Shown: positions 55,789 to 64,000 of the stretch, piece after piece
Layout: every line of letters begins with the position of its first letter
Numbering within the stretch: position 1 is the stretch's first letter
DNA from: Actinomortierella ambigua
Taxonomy: Eukaryota > Mortierellomycota > Mortierellomycetes > Mortierellales > Mortierellaceae
Assembly (NCBI GenBank): GCA_016098155.1
Contig: JAAAJB010000027.1
Location: 5,331 to 69,330 of the forward strand
DNA: 64,000 nucleotides
Reading direction: 5' to 3'
The notes under the pieces: generated by a model
Database searches by the model: none
What the model was told of the DNA's origin: nothing
The model's input: only the letters and a program-made list of their open reading frames with translations
Program-made: the position numbers and the translations under genes

Positions 55789-56473
55789 GATGTTGAGGCA
55801 AGAGGGTAGGGAGGGTTAGGATGGGGTGAAGAGAGGTGAATGAATGAATGACGGGTGAAGTAGTAAAAATAATAGAGAGTCGGTGTGTGCGTTCGAGTTC
55901 CGCTGAGACAAAACCCCCCTCCCCTTCTTCGCCCGTCCTTCCGTTCAGAATTGGCTGATGTTGAACGCTGATAATGAGGACTGATTACGAGGGTGTTTAA
56001 AAAAAAATATCGTACCCTCAAGTGCGCAGGTTGTTCTCCACTAGAACATGAGCAAGTTCGGGACGCGCTTGTCCGTGTCTGCTAATCCGACTTGCACCGA
56101 CACCCTCCTGCTCTCTCTCTCTCTCTTCTACTCCTTCTTCCCCGCCCATTTCGTATTGTTCGTTGGTAGCGGTCCACCAGACTTCGCCACGAGAGAAAAT
56201 AACGGGCAATCTTCCACTGACCATAAATACACTTTGTTCTCCACACCCCTGCTTCTTTCCTCTGAAGAGGGACGCATTCTCCCCCATCTCACAAAACTAG
56301 CCATTCCCTTTGGTGCGCCAGGGCCACCTATTTCCTTGTCTTTTAGCCAACCAATCTCTCACAGAAGAAAAAAAACACACACGCACACGAAACTGATTGC
56401 GAGAAAAAGGCTGTATAGATAGTGGATCCCCTAACTCTGCTATGTATGTACACGCCCTTGCTAACTGCTTGGT
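55789..56473. other. Upstream region of the PDHX-like gene and 3' flank of PEX19
   Basis: Pyrimidine-rich tracts and GTGTTTAAAA at about 55993-56002. No gene seen. Confidence 0.5.
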
Positions 56474-58528
56474 CTACTGCATGTTGCAATCGGGCATCTC
56501 TGGGATATTGGGTGTGCCATCTACGAGAATCATGGTTTAACACAACGTAAAAAAAGAGTCCTCTCCGATTAGTGTGCTGAAAAGTCAGTCAACAAGAACT
56601 GTTACGATATTCATTCCATGTGTGCATTGATTGATCTTTGGCCGTACCTGGGCCCATCTCCAGGCCGGGTGCCAGTTCATCCAGAATATCTGCTGGAGGC
56701 TGTCCGCAGTCTTGCATCTATGTTGGTTGTCGATCATGGAATGTGAGGATGAGAATCGCAGGACCCATTGTAGAATATCAAGCCTCGTTGCAGATCATTG
56801 ATCGATCGGGGCATCACTTACGCCTTGCATCAACTCGATGACGCTCTTTGCCTGAGTCTCGCTCTTGTCGTCAAAATCAGGTCGCTCAAAGAACTCGACA
56901 ATCTCCTTGACATATTGATACTGTTTCTCATAGCGAGTGTACTCCTCTTCTGAAATCTTGCTCTTGTTATCCTCAAGCCACTTGGGGTACTATTGTTTTG
57001 TAGAGCATCGCCATAGAAGAAGAGTATACGTATAAAATGCAAGCCGAGGTGAGTCTCTGTTTTTTTCTGCTTCCCCGGTTGCACTAGAAGTGCATCGTCT
57101 TCTTGGCAAACTGCCACGAGATAGTTGTCCTCTGTTGTGAATCCCTCTTTTTTCCTGTCCTTTTGCTGCCTAAAGTGAATTGCGTGAGCACACACACGCG
57201 TCGCTAGAATGAACGAAAAATCAAAACACCAGAAGAAACATACCTTTTGTGCCAAGTCCTGCATGGGCTCGTAAAGGATATCCTTGGACATGAGTTGCTC
57301 CATCATGCCTTCGAGCACGTTCTGGAAGTCTCCGCCTTCAGCCAGACCCTCCATCTGACGCATCATTTCGGCCATCAGTGCCTCCTCTGAGTCCTCTGCC
57401 GCCTTGGCCTAATGAATAGAACGTGTTTTTAGTCGAGTGCTAAACCATTTTCCCGAGCAACAACAGAATTCATGAAAAGCTGACGTTTGTACGTCGCTTC
57501 GCTTCGAACGTGACCTCCCCTCCCTCCCGACATTCACAGGTGAAAAAAGCTAAATCACCAAGTGGAGCCAACCTTCCACGATGAGTGCCTATGTTTTCCT
57601 GCTGTCCCAGCTCTTTGATGAACCGAATGAAAGAAAACGGACCCAGAGCCCACTCTGTCCGATCACGGGCATATTGTGACATGAGGCGAGACGAGAAGAG
57701 GCAGCCTCCCTCCACCTCTTCCCTGGTGTGTTGCACGGTCCGAGATGCCTTCCTTTTTGTTCTGTGATCCCCACCCCTTTTTTTCCCTCTCACAAAGGAC
57801 TGCCCGAGCCGGGTTAACCTTGGATTGGCTAGATCACACGAGAGAAGGGTCAAGGACAATAACACCCATGTCTAAAAAAAAAAAAAAAAGCTTACATCGG
57901 CTTGCTCAGAGCTGTCCTTCAGCTTGTCCATAGTCTTGGCAATTCTGTCCTGGAACGAGCCACCAGCTGCCTTGTCGCCTCCAGCCGCCGGCGACGAGGG
58001 CGAGGGTGAACCAGGGGCTCCAGCACCAGCGACGTCAAGGTTCTTAAACATCTCCTCGAATGACTTTTGGAGCTCCTGATTGCCGCTCATCTCCTTCATC
58101 AGGTCCTCCATGCCAGCCGCAAGCTGCTTGGTGAATTCGTCGTTCGGGTCCATGCCATCCTCATCGTCCTCATCCGGGTTGAAAAGGATCGACTCTGGTG
58201 TCCGTGCAGGCTTGTCACTCGAGGCTGCTGCTTTGCTGGTAGACGTTTCGGCCTTCTTTGTCGATGCAGGCTTTGCAGGTGCAGCTGGTTTGGGGCTCAC
58301 AAACCCGTCCAGAGCGCCTAGAGGGGAGGGAAACAGTTCCACAGGCAATGAAGTATGCACATGAGTAAAATAGAGAAATGTAATGTCATGCCAATGCCTT
58401 TTTTTTTAGAGAGAAGGGGAGAAAGTAGAGTCTGGCGACAATGCAGGTGTGTGTGTGTTTTTACCATCCAAAAAGTCGTCGTCGACCTCCTCGTCGACAA
58501 CGGTGGGCTTCTTTGTGGTTTCGGGCAT
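56474..58528 (-). CDS. PEX19: Pex19 peroxisomal membrane protein receptor, 311 aa
   Basis: Six exons: 58528-58465, 58317-57896, 57408-57244, 56989-56822, 56717-56648 and 56520-56474 (phases 1, 0, 0, 0 and 1). The N-terminus MPETTKKPTVVDEEVDDDFL fits the acidic Pex3-binding region (DDFLDGALDGF). The middle has helices SGNQELQKSFEEMFKNLD and MRQMEGLAEGG, and SKDILYEPMQDLAQKYPKWL is the conserved Pex19 core. The C-terminal part has QPPADILDELAPGLEMGP and ends CNMQ, a CaaX box for farnesylation. Pex19 is the cytosolic chaperone and import receptor for peroxisomal membrane proteins. The length is normal. All junctions keep the frame and restore conserved blocks. Confidence 0.93.
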
Positions 58529-59371
58529 GATTGTATTAGTGGATATAACTGTGAGAGCGTGAAGAGTGGTGAAGGAGGAGAGGATGTGAAAAGAAGAGTG
58601 GGGAGGGGGGAAAGGGTGGTTGGAATCAAAGAAAGGAAAAGAAAAAAAAAAGGACAAAGGAGGCGGGGTGTGAGTCTTTGTGCAAAGCTACCTGTGTGTG
58701 TGCCTGGCAGAGACGGAGCAAACAAAGTTTACACATTCATGTGAGATCGTAGTCGGTGGAGCACCACTCCTCTGACTGTCCGACGGGTTGATTTTTTTCC
58801 CCCACACACAAAAGAAGAGACGACAGGGTCAGCTGCGAACAGCGGCTCGATCGGGTTGGGTACGTGTAGACCAGCCGTTTCGGCTCCCCATCCCTTGCCT
58901 TGCCTTCTCCTCGTCCATGCTTCTTTCCTCTCCCCTTTGGTAGGCCTTTGATCACCCGTTGAATATAAACATGCCGTCGATTATTGCTCCTCTCTTTGCT
59001 CTGATTGCCATTCTCAGGGACAACATGATGAACTCTGGTTCAACGGACGACGATCGGACGTGCTAGACTCTCTTGGTAGCAACACGCCGCACGGCTCTTT
59101 ACTCTACAGACTCTGTCGCTCAAAGTGACCATACTGGTGCTTCTGGACACCTTTGCTGTGCGCTATGGATATCAAGCCTCGCTTGTCACCGTCCTAACTG
59201 GCATCAGATCCCCATCGCATCCGAGGCTCTCCGGCAAAAGGCAAAAGGCAACAGGCAAAGCGCGCTGCATTTTGTGACTCGTCTTGCTGTACACGCCCTG
59301 CAGCCCTCTGTTTCGTGCATCAAACTCATTGTGCATCATGGAAGTCTCTTTCATTCTCTCAACCACCTTTC
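58529..59371. promoter_or_regulatory. Shared divergent region between PEX19 and the RUS gene
   Basis: About 840 bp of 5' flank for both genes. No clear TATA box and no supported reading frame. Confidence 0.5.
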
Positions 59372-59969
59372 ATGATTGTCAGGAGTGCCTGCTCAAGGAT
59401 GCCTCGCATCCTGTGTCCTTTGTCAACTAGCCGACTGCCTTTTTATCGGCATTGTTTGATCCCGACACGCCGAAACGAGGATTTCCTAACACACGTTGTT
59501 CGCGCAGGATCGACACGAGCCTCATACGCGACTTCCCACAAGGATGGCAGCAAAGACAACAAGGACAAGACCCCACACTCGCGAATTGTGTTTCAGCGCA
59601 AGCGCAAGATGGGTGTGTCACGGTGGCAGGCGTTTCTACTAGGAGATGAGTCTCTTCAGCCTCTTCAGGACGTGACCCCACAGGGTCTGGATAAAGATGC
59701 AGAGAAGACAATGTCGTTTAAGCAAATCATACTCTCGCCACAGACAGCACTCGCCGTCTTCTTGCCAAAAGGGTATCCCCACTCGGTCACTTCAAACTAC
59801 TGGCCCTTTGCTAAATGGCAGTTCTACCATAACGTGGCTGGATCTGTCTCTTCGGGTACTTTTTTTCTCAGTAGACAGATCAAATATGGGCCATCGCCAT
59901 AGGATAAGCTGTTCTCCAGGTGATTGACTTTGTTGAAACCCTCGTCTCCGTTCTCCCCTTCTCTCCCCC

Positions 59970-60019
<50 letters not shown>

Positions 60020-61723
60020 CACCTCCATCCGGTCCCCTCTCCCTCCTCCTCCTCAATAGTCATCTCCACGCAGGCACTCCTCTTTGCCATGGGGCTCGGA
60101 GCAGGATCCATTCCGGTATGACTCAACAATCCAGTGATTAGTCGGTATGGTAGTGCAAACATTTCTCGTCACACAGTGGCGATTTCCCAACAATATTTTT
60201 TGTAACGGTTTTGTGCACCACAACCCCTTTCAATTTTTTTTTTTTCATATCCAACAAAATCACTGTGCCCTCTCTAGATGGCAGCTGCATTAAACTGGAT
60301 CATCAAGGACGGTTTGGGTCAGCTGGGAGGTGTCGTGTACGCGTCCTTTGTGAGTGATAAGTTTGACTCGGAACCCAAGCGATTCCGGTTCCAAGCAACT
60401 GTTGCCATGCAAGGAGCCAACATCCTCGAGCTCCTATCGCCTCTTTGGCCAGGCTCATTCCTCTTTATTGCCTCGGTTTCCAATATTGGTACGTCTTGAT
60501 ACGCACTCAATGACTAGCAAAAGCACCTGTTGTTACCCTTTATGGAGAAGGGCTATTACAACTCACACGTCTTTTTTTTTCTCCCTTTAAACAGGTAAAA
60601 ACATGGCATGGTTGGCCAGCTCTGCGACACGGGCACAAATGAACAAAACTTTTGCTCTCCGCGACAAGTGAGTTATTTATACATGTCACAATGCAACACT
60701 CTCCCCTTGTGTTTGCATATAAAGTCCTTAACGATGCATTCACTTCGAAACAGCCTAGGTGATATCACGGGAAAGACAGGATCGCAGACGACAGCGGCAG
60801 GACTTGTGGGTACTGAGCACTGAAGAACTCTGCTCAGGTGTACAAGCATGCTTTCCAACATACGACGAGAGGGTCACTCACGCCTGAATCCAAACTCCTA
60901 CCCTCCCCCCCCCCTTATCTCACGTACCTTCTTTAAACTAGGCACTGGATTGGGTGTCATCATTGCAGCCATTATGAGCCGTGCTTCGTCCGACCCAGCA
61001 GTCCTTCCACTGATACCGATGTGCCTGACCTTCTTACCCTTCTCGATCTTCAACATCTACTCCAATTACCGGTCGAGCCAGTTTGTCACCACTCCGTCGT
61101 TCAACATCCCACGGACAGAGACCATCTTTTACGCTTTGCTGCGCGACCTTATGGCAACGAACGCGCTGCATGCGCCACCAACCGTGATCTACGAGGTTCA
61201 GGACCTGGAGAAGCACATCCTATCGCCAGAGGACATTGCCGAGGATGAAGTCTTTGTGCGCAAGTACAAGTCGACTTTCCGGGTAAAGGTCAACATTGAA
61301 CCGGATTTGGAAACATTTGCCCGAGAGTATGGTACTGCGGCTCTGGACCGTGCATTGGCGCAGCAAGGGCTTGAGCGGCGCAATGGTCGAGAAAAGTACT
61401 ACATGGCCATCACGGGTCTTTCGACCAAGAGACCCACGGTGACCATCTGGTTTGACCGGCAGGCCAAGACAGCCGACATCCTTAGGGGATTCTACCATGC
61501 CTGCACGACACGACTGATGATAGAACGCGAGGTCGGTGAAGAGAGCAGCAACATTACTGGCTTGGCAGGCGAGCGCGAAACAGCGGTGGTGCACCGGGCG
61601 CACGAGCACGTGCGGCGGGCGATGCCCAGTGTGATGGCGGCGCTGGTGCGGCGTGGATGGGACACGGAGAGCCACTTTTTGACGGATGGCGACCAGCATC
61701 ACATTCATATCAGCAGGCAGTAG
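59372..61723 (+). CDS. RUS-family (DUF647) membrane protein, 553 aa
   Basis: Six exons: 59372-59855, 60060-60115, 60278-60488, 60595-60667, 60754-60809 and 60942-61723 (phases 1, 0, 1, 2 and 1). The joined protein restores the conserved RUS core: ISTQALLFAMGLGAGSIPMA, ALNWIIKDGLGQLGGVVYAS, DKFDSEPKRFRFQA, then NIGKNMAWLASSATRAQMNK and LGDITGKTGSQTTAAGLVGT. Hydrophobic helices fill residues about 160-400. RUS proteins are best known from plants (root UV-B sensitive) and have a human homologue (C16orf58); their molecular activity is not settled. The N-terminal 80 residues are basic and could target an organelle. Start 59372 was chosen; an in-frame ATG at 59399 is an alternative. Intron 1 contains a long CT repeat. 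Confidence 0.88.
59967..60016 (+). repeat. CT microsatellite in intron 1 of the RUS gene
   Basis: An uninterrupted CT run of over 20 units, just upstream of the acceptor at 60059. Confidence 0.92.
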
Positions 61724-62449
61724 CGGGATGAAAGGAGGGCGTGTTGCGCGAGATATATTTTTTCCTTTTCCTTCATTAAACACAACAAAATAGAGCATGT
61801 TATTGTATGTAGGACGACAGGTGGGTAGGAGGGGAGATGGATTGGAGGATGTGGCGCTATGGAGCGAGGAGGGAGGCGGTGCGTTTCTTATATTTTTAGC
61901 CTCGACGTGAATCCTCAATTGAATCAGGTATGCCGGCGAGTATTACGACGGCGTATTGCAACATATCGACACCAAAGACGAAGGACACTTCCTCGGACCC
62001 CGTCGGCTTTTTTTGTTTGGGCGACGGATTCAAAGTCGAAACAGGGGAAATGATCCCATTGGTTTTATTTTTTTATAGGGACGGTGTCAGAATCAATTGA
62101 TCAAAAGTTTGCAACTGCCCTCTCTCTCTCCCCCACCCACCGTTGCTGACCCTGCCAGTTGTTCTCTACCCAACGCCCTCCCCCCCCCTTTTTCCTTCGC
62201 CATCATTCGCACCATTGCCCTTTTTATTCATTCTTGGTGCAGCATAGCAATCAACGGCACACAGAAAAAAAAAAGAAGGAAGCGACCCTTATTGTTCCCC
62301 TCTTGCCACCTCCTCCCCTACCCTTCTCGTCCCCTGTTTGACTCTTTCTTTCATGGTCCCCGTCTTCCCCTAGCTGGAAATGAACGCTCTGCATTCGCTC
62401 AAACAGTAGCCTTTTTTTTTTGTGTTGACGGAGTGAGCCAAAGCCTGAA
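61724..62449. other. Intergenic, promoter of the O-mannosyltransferase gene
   Basis: T- and C-rich leader sequence, with short frames only. No second gene is supported. Confidence 0.5.
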
Positions 62450-64000
62450 ATGTTCTCCTTTTCTACTCCCTCCTCTTCGTCATCGTCGTCCTCCTTCTTT
62501 TCCTCCTCGAATTCTTCCTCTTATTCCAGTGCCTCAGCCAACAACGGCAACTACTTCAATCCAGGCGGCATCGACTTTGACCTCCCACCGGCTCATCCGC
62601 CCCATCATCAGATCCACATCACCACCATCGAAGAGGAAGACGAAAGCGAGTACATCCAAATCTCTTCACACGATACCAGTACTCCAGTGCGCTCTGTCAC
62701 CGCGTCTCCAGCCCTCTCCTTCGATACATCGGCCTCTCCTGACGCGACTGCACTAAGCGATCCTCCCACGCCGCAGCAACAACCCACACGCTACCCACGC
62801 ACGCGCCATAGCCTCAACTCCAGCACCCCATTACCGCTTTACTCATCGCGTACTCAGAGGATGCGCAACGGCTCAAGCTCGTCCGTTGATCAGACAGGCA
62901 AACCCGTCTACCGCGGTTTTGGACCACGCACCACCAGTGATGGCGTCGTCGAAGATGATCTCCATGGTACGACATCAGCAGCAGCAGCAGCAGCAGGGGT
63001 AGGTGGTAGCACAGTCCGTTATCATCGATCGTACAACAACAACAGCGACTCTGACGATGATGCTGAGGGCTATTTTGTCGGCAACCATCACGTTCGATCG
63101 GGCCACCATCGGTATCCGGGCTTCCGTAGCCGTCGCGGGTTGCCCTGGTACAAGCACCGTGAGACGCAGATCGTAGGCTCCATCCTGGTGATGTCGCTCA
63201 TCGTGCGCCTCTGGAAGATCGGCTATCCAACCTCGGTTGTGTAAGTAGAATTCTCTTTCTTATTGTTACTTTTTTTTATGTTTGTTTGGTTTGCCAATGT
63301 CGTTTAATTCGCATGAACCAACATAATCAAAGAGCAAAGAACAAGAAAGTACATACCCACATGCCTCCAAAGTCCAAGTCGACAACAGGCTCACAAAAAC
63401 CATCAGCCATATTGAGACTGACCCTCCCACGCCTCTTCCTTTTCCCTTTTTTTTTTTTTATGTACTTGATCTTAGTTTTGATGAAGTGCACTTTGGTGGA
63501 TTTGCAAGCAAGTATCTCAAAGGTCGATTCTTCATGGATGTACACCCACCTCTGGCGAAAATGTTGATTGCTCTTGTCGGATGGCTAGCTGGGCTGGATC
63601 CACAGTTTACCTTTGCCGAGATTGGCATGTACGTTGTCTGTGGCTCACTATTCACCCATTATTATTAGATAATTGATGAACTTTACTTCTCTGCATCCAT
63701 TATTAACCTTGTAATGTCACCTCTTTGGGGGGGAAATAGGGACTACATCGAGCCAAAGGTTCCATATATCGCTATGCGACTTTTGGGCGGTCTGATGGGC
63801 GTGGCCGTGGTTCCCATGGCTTACTACACTGTCCGAAACTCGGGTCACTCGATTCACGCTTCGATCCTGGCAGCAGTGCTGGTCCTGTTCGGTAAGAGTC
63901 GTTGTTTTGGAGAGAGAAAAGGGGGGGGGGGATGGGTGAATATAGGTGTGAAAAATGGGCGAATCATGGTTTCCCACATGCCCGCCCTCTCTACTGCGAT
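62450..64000 (+). CDS. Protein O-mannosyltransferase (PMT family), 5' part
   Basis: Three exons are visible: 62450-63240, 63476-63628 and 63740-63891 (phases 2 and 2). The gene runs off the window after a donor at 63892. About 240 disordered Ser-rich residues precede the first helix (ETQIVGSILVMSLIVRLWKI). Then comes the family hallmark VVFDEVHFGGFASKYLKGRF and FMDVHPPLAKMLIALVGWLA, with the catalytic Asp-Glu of FDEVHFG, then IGMDYIEPKVPYIAMRLLGG. PMT enzymes sit in the ER membrane and transfer mannose from dolichol-phosphate-mannose to Ser/Thr of secreted proteins. The subfamily (PMT1, 2 or 4) cannot be fixed without the C-terminal part. The long N-terminal extension is notable. Confidence 0.9.

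Overview
The window looks like nuclear DNA from an early-diverging fungus, most likely Mortierellomycotina (a Mortierella-like mould). This is inference. The genes are intron-containing (GT-AG introns of about 80-200 nt, mostly phase 0 or 1) and carry long Gln/His/Ser homopolymer runs. Typical fungal families (Zn2Cys6 regulator, protein O-mannosyltransferase) sit beside genes often described from animals: a LAMTOR2-type Ragulator subunit, a DDX21-like helicase and a PDHX-like E3-binding protein. There are no bacterial operons, CRISPR arrays, rRNA or intact transposons. One 10-N scaffold gap lies at 27767-27776. All exon structures below were built by hand from splice sites and reading frame.

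Left third (1-25.5 kb), mainly nuclear and regulatory: a 1672-aa low-complexity coiled-coil protein (-), an FAD monooxygenase with a C-terminal membrane anchor (-), a Clr4/SUV39-type H3K9 methyltransferase (+), a Zn2Cys6 transcription factor with a Gln/His/Pro-rich tail (-), an Sds3-like subunit of the Sin3-Rpd3 deacetylase complex (+), LAMTOR2 in three short exons (-), a tentative small gene (-) and a large F-box protein (+).

Middle (26-44 kb), an island of surface and secreted proteins: an 8-cysteine secreted mini-protein, tentative small genes around the gap, four paralogous single-pass membrane proteins (A, B, C, D) with the same three-exon layout and WW-ligand (PPxY/LPxY) tails, a secreted beta-trefoil-like protein, a possible broken gene and a four-helix membrane protein. 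A gene-poor stretch of about 3.9 kb follows (43.9-47.8 kb).

Right third (47.8-64 kb), mostly housekeeping: secreted alkaline phosphatase with an extra N-terminal domain (+), DDX21/Gu-like nucleolar helicase (+), a PDHX-type pyruvate dehydrogenase component with Glu in place of the catalytic His (-), Pex19 with a farnesylation box (-), a RUS/DUF647 membrane protein (+), and the 5' part of a protein O-mannosyltransferase cut by the window end (+).

The candidate for an undescribed system is the A-D receptor-like cluster with its secreted neighbours. Its members share gene structure, membrane topology and tail motifs, but I recognise no known family in the N-terminal domains.
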